DNA of 50,242 nt from Rothia santali. GTDB lineage: Bacteria > Actinomycetota > Actinomycetes > Actinomycetales > Micrococcaceae. The translations under genes were made by a program, and so were the position numbers. Below the pieces are notes generated by a model. That model was not told the origin of the DNA. It was given only the letters and a program-made list of their open reading frames with translations, and did not search any database. Shown one piece after another: positions 24,449-32,659 of this stretch (position 1 is the first letter of the stretch; each line of letters opens with the position of its first letter). The stretch is taken from NCBI RefSeq assembly GCF_024199905.1, contig NZ_JANAFB010000024.1:1-50242 (forward strand). Direction: 5' to 3'.

Positions 24449-25996
24449 TCACGAACGCCGGGTCTGTGCCCGCGGGCCCGCCTTCTTCTGACCGCCTCTG
24501 TTCCTCAGCTGCCACAGCACGTCGATGACGACGAAGATCGCCAGCGGGATGCCCAGCAGCGGGATGAACAGACCGAGGATCACCGCGGGCACCCCCACGG
24601 CGATCCAGGCCCACCACGGTGCCCGCGGCAACCCCGGCTTCGGCGCCTTCGGGCGGGCAAGCGTGGGACGACGCTTGAACCACATCAGGTATCCCCAGAT
24701 CACCATCGCGCACAGCCCGATCGCGAGAAGGAGCAGCACCAGCTGATTGGCCAGGCCCATCCACAGGCCCATGTGCATGGCGATGCCCCATTCGGCCATC
24801 TTCGCCGGCAAGGAGTAGTCGTCGGCGAATGAGACGTAGTCGGTGACCTGCATCGTGGTGGGATCCACAGCGGCCGAGTCCACGTTGGTCGGGAAGTGCC
24901 GGTCGTTCTCCTTCACCACCCACGCCACCGCGGGATCGGGCGAGGGCGTGATCTCCAGTCTCGGTGAGTCGATGCCGGCCGCTTGGGCCGAGGCGATCGC
25001 CTCGTCGTACCCCCGGCTGACATCGACCATGGGCCCGGTCATCGAGGACATGTCGTGCCCGGCGTGACCGTGGCCGGCATGTCCGGCATGCTCACCTGCC
25101 GGAGCGGCCTCGCCGTCCCCCAACGCCGTCGAGGCGGCCGGGGTTTCCCAGCTCAGCGCGGTCCGCAGGTCCGCGACATTGGTCCCGGCGTATTGGGACC
25201 AGGTCAATCCGGTCGCGGAGAGGAACCCCATGCCGATCAGCAGCCAGATCCCGGTGGCATAGTGCCAGTTCAGGATCTTCGCCCGGCCCTTCAGGCCACG
25301 GACCGGGAGCACCGATTCTCGCAGCGCCCGGCGCTTGGTCCGTCCGGCGCGAATCCGTGAGGTCAACTGCGGGATCCACAGGATCAGGCCGCCCAGGGCC
25401 ACGACCCAGAGCCAGGAGGCTGCCAGCTCGGAATAGATCCGGCCGGGGTCGCCGAGGTTCAGGCTGCGGTGCAGCTGATCGATCCAGGTCCGCAGCGGCA
25501 GCGCTCCCGAGGACCCGTAGGCCGTCAGCTCACCTTGGACCTCGTTGGTGACGGGGTTGACGAAGACCGCGTGCGACTCGGAGGCCTCGGCTTCCTCCGG
25601 GTCGATGAACATCACCCGGGTGGTCTCGTCGGGCGCCGGTGCCGGCCGCACCGCGGAGAGCTGCTCTGCCGCGACGTCGCCGGCGCCGCCTGCCGCACGG
25701 TCCTGGTCGTCGTAGTACCGGATCGCGGTCGCGACCTGGTCGTCGATGTCGACGTGCTCACCGGTCTGGCTGATGTAGAGCTCGTGGTGGTAGACCGCTT
25801 TCTCGATCTGGGGTGAGAGCGCGTAGAGGGCGCCGGTCGCGGCGGCGATCAGGATGAAGGGCCCGATGAGGATGCCTGCGTAGAAGTGCAGGCGCAGGAC
25901 CATGGCTCTGAACCACCCGCGGTCCCTTCTCGGAGCGCGCGGATCGGTCGTGGGGGGCGGCCCTGTTTCAGGGCGCGGGGAATCAAGGGTTGACAT
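24449..25996 (-). CDS. PepSY-associated TM helix domain protein
   Basis: A 515-residue membrane protein with four main helices: one near residue 35-60 (LRLHFYAGILIGPFILIAAA), one near 190-205, one near 250 (NWHYATGIWLLIGMGFLSATG) and two or three at the C-terminus. PepSY segments fill the outer loops. RLHFYAG and LNWHYATG carry the conserved His residues that resemble haem/metal ligands of this family. The large outer loop holds a His-rich stretch (EHAGHAGHGHAGHDMSSM), a probable copper-binding insert. AAGGA precedes the ATG. It probably reduces or transports a metal at the membrane; mechanism unproven. Confidence 0.88.
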   Translation of the reverse strand: MSTLDSPRPETGPPPTTDPRAPRRDRGWFRAMVLRLHFYAGILIGPFILIAAATGALYALSPQIEKAVYHHELYISQTGEHVDIDDQVATAIRYYDDQDRAAGGAGDVAAEQLSAVRPAPAPDETTRVMFIDPEEAEASESHAVFVNPVTNEVQGELTAYGSSGALPLRTWIDQLHRSLNLGDPGRIYSELAASWLWVVALGGLILWIPQLTSRIRAGRTKRRALRESVLPVRGLKGRAKILNWHYATGIWLLIGMGFLSATGLTWSQYAGTNVADLRTALSWETPAASTALGDGEAAPAGEHAGHAGHGHAGHDMSSMTGPMVDVSRGYDEAIASAQAAGIDSPRLEITPSPDPAVAWVVKENDRHFPTNVDSAAVDPTTMQVTDYVSFADDYSLPAKMAEWGIAMHMGLWMGLANQLVLLLLAIGLCAMVIWGYLMWFKRRPTLARPKAPKPGLPRAPWWAWIAVGVPAVILGLFIPLLGIPLAIFVVIDVLWQLRNRGGQKKAGPRAQTRRS

Positions 25997-26091
25997 GACA
26001 GTTCCTTCTCGCGGTGATGAATGGAGGCCGACGCAGGGGTCACCTGACCCGCGGCACCGTTTCGTGCCGGGCGGGGGTCAGGCTCGCTGGG

Positions 26092-26805
26092 TCAGCTGAG
26101 GGCGAGAAGAGACGGTGGCCCACGAGGTGGGTCGGCGGGATAGACCCGCGGGCGAAGGCGCGGCGGCCTGAGCCGCCAGAAGATCAGTCGAGGGGCCGGA
26201 CGGGGCAGGGACAGCGGCAGCAGCCGGATGATCCACGGCAGGATCAGGACGGTCAGCACCCACAGCAGAGCCTCGACGTTGGCGACCACGGCTGCGGAGA
26301 GCACGGTGCCGAGGACGTGCATCAGCAGCATCGACGGCGCGGAGTGGTCCATGCCCGCCATGGTGGGGTCCGCACCGGCCGCGTCGTGGAGGTGCGTGAG
26401 ACCGGCTCCGGCGGTGCCCGGTGACGTCATGCCCGCACCGTGCCGCGCGTCGTCCTGCGCGGCGAAGGCAGTCATGGACCCGCCCCCGCTGATCAGCGAC
26501 GGCCGGCCCTCGGACGGCCGCAGCCCGTGAGAGGCGGCGCTGATGAGGAAGTGCAGGTAGAGCTGACCCGCTGCGAGCACGAAGATGCACCCCAGGAAGC
26601 CGATGCGGTGCCGGCTCAGCGCGAGGCAGGCGCCCAAGAGCGGGGCCAGGAGGGCCAGGAACCACGGGGTGATGGACAGCTGACCGCCGCCCGCGATGTG
26701 CGCGGTGGTACCGAACCACAGGATGAGGAAGGCCAGGCCCAGGGCCTTCAGCGCGCGCCACATGGCGGAGGGGGGATCCACCACGCGGCGCCGGCTGCAG
26801 GTCAT
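26092..26805 (-). CDS. Hypothetical multi-helix membrane protein, paralogue of 21661-22272
   Basis: A 237-residue protein with about five helices. Features are TTAHIAGGGQL in the first helices, a Met/His-rich outer loop (MTAFAAQDDARHGAGM, LTHLHDAAG, MAGMDHSAPSM) and LMHVLGTVLSAAVVANVEALLW. It is a paralogue of the plus-strand gene at 21661 by these shared landmarks. The ATG at 26805 is chosen because TACTCT sits six bases upstream (leaderless pattern); later ATG at 26763 lacks a site. It lies 95 bp upstream of the PepSY gene in the same direction and is probably co-transcribed. Confidence 0.7.
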   Translation of the reverse strand: MTCSRRRVVDPPSAMWRALKALGLAFLILWFGTTAHIAGGGQLSITPWFLALLAPLLGACLALSRHRIGFLGCIFVLAAGQLYLHFLISAASHGLRPSEGRPSLISGGGSMTAFAAQDDARHGAGMTSPGTAGAGLTHLHDAAGADPTMAGMDHSAPSMLLMHVLGTVLSAAVVANVEALLWVLTVLILPWIIRLLPLSLPRPAPRLIFWRLRPPRLRPRVYPADPPRGPPSLLALS

Positions 26806-26811
26806 GTGGTC

Positions 26812-26817
26812 AGAGTA
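26812..26817 (-). promoter_or_regulatory. -10 box for a leaderless gene
   Basis: TACTCT on the minus strand, six bases before the ATG at 26805. Confidence 0.45.
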
Positions 26818-26864
26818 CTCGCTCGGTCCCCTCACAGGGGGTTATGCGCCGCCATGCCTCGAGG

Positions 26865-28298
26865 TCACCCGGCGTTCGTCCGGCGCTTCTTCCCCACGTG
26901 GTGCGCCACGTAGGCGATGACCCACAGCGCGACGCCGATGATCAGCAGCATGCCCGCGATCTCGTACTGGAGCCAGTCCTCGCGGCTGCGGGCCCACGGC
27001 CCGGCGAGGAACAGGCTGGCCACCGCGCCGATGATCGGGATCAGCGTCGGGGCGCGGAAGGCGCCCTGCGGCGTCGGGTCCCGCCGCAGCACGAGCAGGG
27101 CGACGTTGACGACCGCGAAGACGCACAGCAGCAGCAGCGACGTCGTGCCGCCGAGCGCGCCGACGATGCTGCTCTCGGAGTCGAGGTTCACGTAGACGAC
27201 CAGGCCCACCGCCAGCAGCGTGCTGAACAGGATGGAGACCCACGGCGAGCGGCGCTTGGGCAGCACCAGGCCGAAGGCGCGCGGCAGCACGTCCTGCTTG
27301 GCCATGCCGTAGAGGAGCCGGCTGGCCATGAGCATGTTGATCAGGGCCGTGTTGACCACCGCGAAGATGGTGAGGAACGGGAAGATCGCGTCCACGGGGA
27401 TGCCCGGCGCGCCGATCCGCACGACGTCGAGCAGGATGCCGGCGTCCGGGTTCTGGGGGTTGAGCAGGTCACCGGCCGGGATCACCATGATCACGGTGAT
27501 CGCGACCATGACGTAGATCAGCGCGCACAGCCCCAGGCCGGTGAGCATGATGCGCGGGAAGTCCCGCTTGGGGTTCTTGCACTCCTCGACCAGGTTGACC
27601 GAGTCCTCGAAGCCGACCATCGCGAAGAAGGCGGTGGCCGTGGCCATGGTGACGGCCGCGAAGGCGTTGCGGTCGCCCGGGGTCTCGAAGACGACGAGGC
27701 GGCCGACGTCGCCCTCGCCGTTGACGATCGCGACGACGCCGATGAAGATCACCACCGCCATGATCCCCAGGGTGACCAGCGTCAGCACCACGTTGAACTT
27801 CACGCTCTCGCCCACGCCGCGGAGGTTGATGAGGGCGAGCACCAGGATGATGGCGATCGCGGCCAGCATCGTGGCGGTGGAGTCGGTGGGGACGCCGTCG
27901 ACGAACTGCCCGACGCCGATGAGCAGGTTCTGCCCGACCAGGGTCGAGGACGTCGCGGCGCTGGTGATGCCGGAGCTCGCGACCGCGAAGGCCACGATGA
28001 ACGTCACGAAGTGCACTCCGAACGCCTTGTGCGTGTACAGGGCCGCGCCCGCCGCCTGCGGGTACTTGGTCACCAGCTCCAGGTAGGAGAAGGCCGTCAG
28101 CGTCGCGATCGCGAAGGCGATGATGAACGGCAGCCAAGCGATGCCGCCGACCTGCCCCGCGACCTTGCCGGTGATCGCGAAGATGCCGGCGCCGATGATG
28201 TCGCCCATGATGAGCAGCAGCAGGAGCTTGGGGCCGATGACCTTCTTGAGGCCCGGGCCCCCCTCGTGCACTTCCTCGAGCGCCTTCGTCATGCTCAT
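26865..28298 (-). CDS. APC family amino acid permease
   Basis: A 477-residue transporter with about twelve helices. The consensus GDIIGAGIFAITG in helix one, the PQAAGAALYTHKAFG region and the ATATAFFAMVGFEDSVNLVEE helix-six segment are typical of APC superfamily cationic or broad amino-acid permeases. AGGAGAGG precedes the ATG at 28298; a GTG three codons earlier would overlap that site. It stands alone, 59 bp from the divergent end of the membrane-protein gene. The substrate is not evident. Confidence 0.9.
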   Translation of the reverse strand: MSMTKALEEVHEGGPGLKKVIGPKLLLLLIMGDIIGAGIFAITGKVAGQVGGIAWLPFIIAFAIATLTAFSYLELVTKYPQAAGAALYTHKAFGVHFVTFIVAFAVASSGITSAATSSTLVGQNLLIGVGQFVDGVPTDSTATMLAAIAIILVLALINLRGVGESVKFNVVLTLVTLGIMAVVIFIGVVAIVNGEGDVGRLVVFETPGDRNAFAAVTMATATAFFAMVGFEDSVNLVEECKNPKRDFPRIMLTGLGLCALIYVMVAITVIMVIPAGDLLNPQNPDAGILLDVVRIGAPGIPVDAIFPFLTIFAVVNTALINMLMASRLLYGMAKQDVLPRAFGLVLPKRRSPWVSILFSTLLAVGLVVYVNLDSESSIVGALGGTTSLLLLCVFAVVNVALLVLRRDPTPQGAFRAPTLIPIIGAVASLFLAGPWARSREDWLQYEIAGMLLIIGVALWVIAYVAHHVGKKRRTNAG

Positions 28299-28446
28299 GA
28301 TGTTCACCTCTCCTCGGTCGCCGCCGTGCGAGCGGCGGTCGTGGTGCGACGCCTTCGGCGCGGCCCGTTCAATCTACCCGACGGGCGACACTGCGCATGT
28401 CAGCGGTGTTTCGGCGGGGTGACGGCCGCGGGGCAGGCGGCACCCC

Positions 28447-29664
28447 TCACCCCCGGGGCTCCTGCACGTGCTCCGGCCGGAAGCCGATCCCGATGAGGCG
28501 CGCGGCGAGCCGCCGCAGCACCGGGGAGAGCGCCCGCAGCAGGACCACGACCCACCGGGGCGCCGCGCGGTCCCCCCGGGGCGAGCGGCCGACGACCCGG
28601 TGCCCCATCCGCTGGAGCCGCTGCATCCTGCGGACCGGCGGCTCGCGGCGCGCCTGCAGTGCGGCGAGCCCCTGGTCGGGGTCTCTCCCCTCCGCCAGGT
28701 GCGCCGCGACGGCCCGCGAGAGCGCGACGGCGTCCTGGACCGCGTAGTTCACGCCGACGCCGAACATCGGGGACATCGCGTGCGCGGCGTCGCCGATCGC
28801 CACGAAGCCCGGCCGGTGCCAGCGCTCCAGGTGGTCCAGCTGCACCGAGAGCAGCTTGACCCCGTCCCAGTCCTCCAGCGTCCCGACGACCGGCTCCAGG
28901 TGGGGCGCCGCCGCGACGATGCGCCGCCGGAAGGCGCCGAGCCCTTCCCCCCGGAGCTCCTCGAAGGCGCCCTTCGCGATGACCATGCCCGCCTGGTAGT
29001 AGTCGCCGCGGTCGATGGTGAGCACCATGCCCCGGGCGGAGAGGTACGCCAGCGTGGGAGGCGGCGGGTCGGCCGGCTTCGGCAGCCGGAACCACAGGAC
29101 GTCGATCGGGACGCCGGTCTCCACGGGGACCAGGCCCGCGGCCCGGCGCATGTCCGAGGAGCGGCCGTCGGCGGCGACCGTGAGAGCCGCGCGGACCTCG
29201 AGGGCGCCGTCGGGCCCCTCGGCTCGGACCCCGCGGACGCGGTCGCCCTCCACGATCAGCTGCTCGGCCCGCGTGCTCATTCGCAGGTCGAAGCCGGGGA
29301 AGGCGGCCCCCTCGGCGGCCAGGAAGTCCAGGAAGTCCCACTGCGGGGCGAGGACGAGGAAGTCGTCCGGCGGGGGCAGCGTGCGGAAGTCCACCAGCGT
29401 GAAGCGCTCGCGGTCGACGACGGCGTCCAGCGCGTCCAACCGCGTCAGCGGCAGCTCCAGGAACCGCTCCCGCAGGCCCAGCTCGCCGAGCAGCCCCACG
29501 GTGGAGGGGTGGATGGTGTCCCCGCGGAAGTCGCGGAAGAAGTCCGCATGCCGTTCCAGGACGCTCACGCGCAGGCCGGCACGGGCCAGGAGGTAGCCGA
29601 GGACCATGCCGGCGGGGCCGCCCCCGGCGATCACGCAGTCCCGCTCGATCCGAGGTGTGGGCAT
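28447..29664 (-). CDS. FAD-dependent monooxygenase (PHBH/UbiH type)
   Basis: A 405-residue flavoprotein. The N-terminal dinucleotide motif is AGGGPAGMVLGYLLARAG, the middle carries DGRSSDMRRAAGL (DG motif) and the C-terminal FAD site is IGDAAHAMSPMFGVGVNYAV. The family hydroxylates aromatic rings or polyketides with NAD(P)H and O2. GAGAGG precedes the ATG. It lies 149 bp downstream of nothing on its strand and reads toward the APC gene. A tandem 17-bp repeat lies upstream. Substrate unknown. Confidence 0.9.
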   Translation of the reverse strand: MPTPRIERDCVIAGGGPAGMVLGYLLARAGLRVSVLERHADFFRDFRGDTIHPSTVGLLGELGLRERFLELPLTRLDALDAVVDRERFTLVDFRTLPPPDDFLVLAPQWDFLDFLAAEGAAFPGFDLRMSTRAEQLIVEGDRVRGVRAEGPDGALEVRAALTVAADGRSSDMRRAAGLVPVETGVPIDVLWFRLPKPADPPPPTLAYLSARGMVLTIDRGDYYQAGMVIAKGAFEELRGEGLGAFRRRIVAAAPHLEPVVGTLEDWDGVKLLSVQLDHLERWHRPGFVAIGDAAHAMSPMFGVGVNYAVQDAVALSRAVAAHLAEGRDPDQGLAALQARREPPVRRMQRLQRMGHRVVGRSPRGDRAAPRWVVVLLRALSPVLRRLAARLIGIGFRPEHVQEPRG

Positions 29665-29989
29665 GGGGCGTCCTCTCCCCCGCGGGGCGGGCTCCCCGGG
29701 CGCGGCGTCGCCTCCTCGCGAGTACCCTCATCCTGCGATCGGCGCCGGGCCGTGTCAACGGGTGCGGGGCGGCACGAGGCGGGCGTGCGATCCGGACTGG
29801 GGTTCGGTCCGGACTGGGGTTCGGTCCGGGTACAGGTTCGGTCCAAGGCGGAGCGGGCACGAGATCGACCGCGAGCGGGGGTCGGCCGCGGTGATCCGGA
29901 GCACCTAGACTGATCCAGGCGAACGCGCTCGGCGGCGTCGTCCGCGCGCTGCGGGCGGGCCCGGGCAGGACCAGGAAGGCACCATCGAC
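29665..29989. other. Divergent intergenic region with direct repeats
   Basis: A 325-bp region between two divergent genes. It contains three 17-bp direct repeats (29791-29841) and a TAGACT box (29906-29911) that may be the -10 of the gene at 29990. No gene is supported. Confidence 0.55.
29791..29841. repeat. Three 17-bp direct repeats
   Basis: TCCGGACTGGGGTTCGG occurs twice exactly, then once with four changes in its centre. They are head to tail in the divergent promoter region, so they may be binding sites for a regulator of either flanking gene. Confidence 0.85.
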
Positions 29990-31642
29990 GTGGAACACGA
30001 GGCGACCAGGCCCCAGGAGGCGGCGCGGCGGCGCGTCGTCGTCATCGGCAGCAGCGGCGGGAACCTGCGCAGCCACGGCGGGGACGACCCCGCCCGCCTG
30101 ATCCGGGACGTCCGGCGCCAGCTCGACGCCGCGGGCTTCGAGCTCGCGGGCGTCCAGTTCGTGGCGGCCTCCTCCTCGATGGACGGGATCTCCGGGACCG
30201 CGGACGCGCAGCTGTGGACGGTCGCGGGCGGCGAGCCCGTCGTCGAGGCGGCGGGGACGCTGGCGGAGGTGAACGACGTCGCCCGCGAGCGGGACCGCGC
30301 CCTGGCCGGGCGGATCCGCGCCGGGGAGGTCGACGCGCTGATCCTCATGAGCGCCGACCCCGAGGACACGAACTCCCAGAGCGTTGGCGCGGCGGCCGAG
30401 CGCGGCGTGCCCGCGGCCGGGACGGGCGGCAGCTCGATCGCCGCGGCGCAGCGGATGGGGCTGCGTCTGGTCTCGGTCTCCGGGACCACCGGGACCAGCA
30501 GCACGACCCGCGCCGTCGCCTACGCCTCCGGGCTGGCGCGGCACTGGGGCACCGCGTACCGCCCCTCGCTCGGCGGCGCATCCTCCGGGGCCTCCCCCGA
30601 CGCCGGGAGCGAGCCCGCCTGGCGGCGCATCAGCATCCGCGGGATCATGGTCGGCTCGATCCCCGCGTTCATCGCGCTCGCCCTGGTCCTCGCGGCGGGC
30701 AAGATCCCCGGGCTGGACGCGCTCGCTCCCGTCTTCGAGCTGCTCATCGCGGCGCTGCCCGTGGTGGTCGCGGCGGTCGCGGCGCGGCGGGTCAGCGGGC
30801 TCGACGAGGTCGGGCTGGTCGCGGGCGCGGTGGCCGGCATCCTCTCCCAGGAGGGCGGGATCCTCGGCGGGCTCGTGGGCGGCGTCCTCGCGGGTCTGCT
30901 CGCGGCGCAGCTCATCCGCTGGACGCTGGCCCTGCGCTTCCCGGCGACGACGGCCAACATCGTCACCGGCGCGCTGGCGGGCCTGCTCCCGGGCCTGCTG
31001 GTCTACTTCGTCCTCGCGCCCTTCACCAGCCTGCTCGGGGACGGGGTCAAGCTCGGCATCGAGTGGGCGCTGGACGTGAGCCCGATCCTGGCGGGCGCGC
31101 TGGCCGGCGTCGTCATCTGGCCGGCGATCATCGGCGGCGTCTACCACTCGGTCATCCTGCCGCTGGTCCTGCTGGAGATGGGCGAGAAGGGGCACAGCTT
31201 CTTCGGGGCGATCGACATGGTCGCGCTCATCATGGTCTCGCTGGGCATCACGCTGGCCAACACGATCCGGCCGCGGACCAGCGGCGAGCGGGCGCTGGCC
31301 GGGTCCGGCGCCACGGTCAACTTCTTCTTCGGGACGTTCGCGGAGGCCTCGTACCCGTTCATGTTCGGGGACAGGAGGATCTTCGCGAGCGCGCTGGTCG
31401 CGGCGATGGCGGGCGGCGCGGTCGTGGGCGTGACCGGCGCGGAGGCCACCGCCTACCTCCCGGCCGTGGTGGCGCCGTTCATCGCCACCAACGTCCTGGG
31501 GATGGTGCTGGCCATGGCGACGTCGTTCCTCCTCGCCCTGGTGCTGACGCTGCTGGTCAACGGGGCGGCGACCCGGCGGGCGCGGCGGGATGCGGAGGCG
31601 GAGATTGCGGCCGCGGACGAGGTCGCTCAGCCGCGGACGTAA
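29990..31642 (+). CDS. PTS EIIC-like membrane protein with N-terminal Rossmann-like domain
   Basis: A 550-residue fusion. Residues about 14-200 look like a nucleotide-binding alpha/beta domain: RRVVVIGSSGGNLRSHGG, then VAASSSMDGISGTAD, VDALILMSADPEDTNSQS and GVPAAGTGGSSIAAAQ. Residues about 215-525 carry about ten helices resembling a PTS EIIC domain: LLVYFVLAPFTSLL, IWPAIIGGVYHSVILPL and NFFFGTFAEASYPFMFGDRR, the place of the EGAIPF motif. No EIIA or EIIB domain or phospho-His/Cys site is seen. The GTG start has AGGAAGG eleven bases upstream. It may be a phosphorylation-independent carrier; the domain names are by resemblance only. Confidence 0.65.
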   Translation: MEHEATRPQEAARRRVVVIGSSGGNLRSHGGDDPARLIRDVRRQLDAAGFELAGVQFVAASSSMDGISGTADAQLWTVAGGEPVVEAAGTLAEVNDVARERDRALAGRIRAGEVDALILMSADPEDTNSQSVGAAAERGVPAAGTGGSSIAAAQRMGLRLVSVSGTTGTSSTTRAVAYASGLARHWGTAYRPSLGGASSGASPDAGSEPAWRRISIRGIMVGSIPAFIALALVLAAGKIPGLDALAPVFELLIAALPVVVAAVAARRVSGLDEVGLVAGAVAGILSQEGGILGGLVGGVLAGLLAAQLIRWTLALRFPATTANIVTGALAGLLPGLLVYFVLAPFTSLLGDGVKLGIEWALDVSPILAGALAGVVIWPAIIGGVYHSVILPLVLLEMGEKGHSFFGAIDMVALIMVSLGITLANTIRPRTSGERALAGSGATVNFFFGTFAEASYPFMFGDRRIFASALVAAMAGGAVVGVTGAEATAYLPAVVAPFIATNVLGMVLAMATSFLLALVLTLLVNGAATRRARRDAEAEIAAADEVAQPRT

Positions 31643-31729
31643 CCGCGGGAGGCTTAGGCGTCTCGCGGTTCCGGGTCCACGGACGTCGTCATCTCGACGT
31701 CATCTGCGACGCCGGCGTCGTCTTTATGC

Positions 31730-31747
31730 TTATCGTCATAACGATAA
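31730..31747. promoter_or_regulatory. Palindromic operator upstream of the DUF2975 operon
   Basis: TTATCGT-4-ACGATAA, a perfect 7-bp inverted repeat ending 22 bp before the start codon at 31770. It is an AT-rich island in GC-rich DNA and is followed by a further TCGTAAAG. It is a likely site for the XRE regulator in the same operon. Confidence 0.6.
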
Positions 31748-31769
31748 TCGTAAAGACAGGAGGCGCCCC

Positions 31770-32381
31770 ATGTCCCCGGAAGCCCATGCCCCCCGACCGG
31801 CCCGCTGGGTCCGCACCGCCCTCGGCGTGGTCGAGACCGTCGCGTGGCTGCTCGTCGCTCTGGTCGCGGTGGTCATGACCACCGCGCTCGTCGAGGGACT
31901 GCGGGGCGAGGTCAGCGTCGTCGCCCGCCTGACCGACCCGTCGGCGCTCGACGTCGCGGGGGCTGGCGTCCTGGGCGGGACCCTCGACGTCGCCCTCTCC
32001 GGCGTTCCCGTGAGCGCCTCCTGGGCCTACCTCACCAGCCTCGCGGCGGGAGGGGTGCTGTGGATCGCGACGGCCGTCCTCGTGGCGCTTCTCGGGCGCG
32101 GCGTGCGCCGGGGCCGCCCGTTCGCGGCCGTACGACCCGGAGCGCTCTACGCCTTCGCGGCGGCCTGGGTGGCCGAGGCGATCGCCGAGCCCATCGTCGT
32201 CGCGGTCACCTCGCCCCGCATGGCGGAGAGCGCGGGGGTCTCGATCCCCGGTGCCTCGTTCGGCTACTCCCTAGACACGACGAACGCGATCCTCATCGTC
32301 TCGGGACCCGTCGTCGCGATCACCGTGGCCGTCTTCGCCTCCGGGGCGAGGATGTGGCGCGAGCACAGGACCCTGGTGTGA
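31770..32381 (+). CDS. DUF2975 domain membrane protein
   Basis: A 203-residue protein with four predicted helices (about 18-45, 80-105, 120-150, 165-190) and the FxxG-type RGVRRGRPFAAVRP loop. DUF2975 proteins are small four-helix membrane proteins usually paired with a small XRE regulator, as here. AGGAGG lies six bases before the ATG. Its stop overlaps the next gene's possible GTG (GTGA). The function is unknown. Confidence 0.85.
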   Translation: MSPEAHAPRPARWVRTALGVVETVAWLLVALVAVVMTTALVEGLRGEVSVVARLTDPSALDVAGAGVLGGTLDVALSGVPVSASWAYLTSLAAGGVLWIATAVLVALLGRGVRRGRPFAAVRPGALYAFAAAWVAEAIAEPIVVAVTSPRMAESAGVSIPGASFGYSLDTTNAILIVSGPVVAITVAVFASGARMWREHRTLV

Positions 32382-32383
32382 CG

Positions 32384-32659
32384 ATGCCCGACTCCTCGAC
32401 CACCCCGCGCGGGCGCACCGGCCGCGGCGACGCCCCCTCCCCCATCCGCTGCCACCTTGACGAGGTGCTCGCCGCCCGGGGGATGACGCTGACGGAGCTC
32501 AGCCGCGAGGCAGGCATCAGCGTCACCAACCTCTCCCTGCTCAAGAACAACCACGTCCGGGCGATCCGGTACAGCACGCTCGAGGCCCTGTGCCGCGTGC
32601 TGGACTGCCAACCCGGCGACCTGCTGACCCACCTGGCCGACGGGGAGGACCCCGCATGA
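32384..32659 (+). CDS. Small XRE/YozG-like HTH regulator
   Basis: A 91-residue protein with a 65-residue Cro/CI-type HTH: HLDEVLAARGMTLTELSREAGISVTNLSLLKNNHVRAIR then LEALCRVLDCQPGDLL. It is the usual partner of DUF2975. An in-frame GTG at 32378 would overlap the DUF2975 stop; the ATG at 32384 is equally plausible. The stop overlaps the next start (ATGA). It probably regulates the operon through the palindrome at 31730. The long DNA strings it recognises are not provable here. Confidence 0.88.
   Translation: MPDSSTTPRGRTGRGDAPSPIRCHLDEVLAARGMTLTELSREAGISVTNLSLLKNNHVRAIRYSTLEALCRVLDCQPGDLLTHLADGEDPA

Noticed and set aside
28400-31195. A 931-codon minus-strand open frame
   Set aside because: It runs antisense or out of frame across the FAD monooxygenase and EIIC-like genes, is rich in Arg, Gly and Pro, and has no family motifs; a high-GC artefact.
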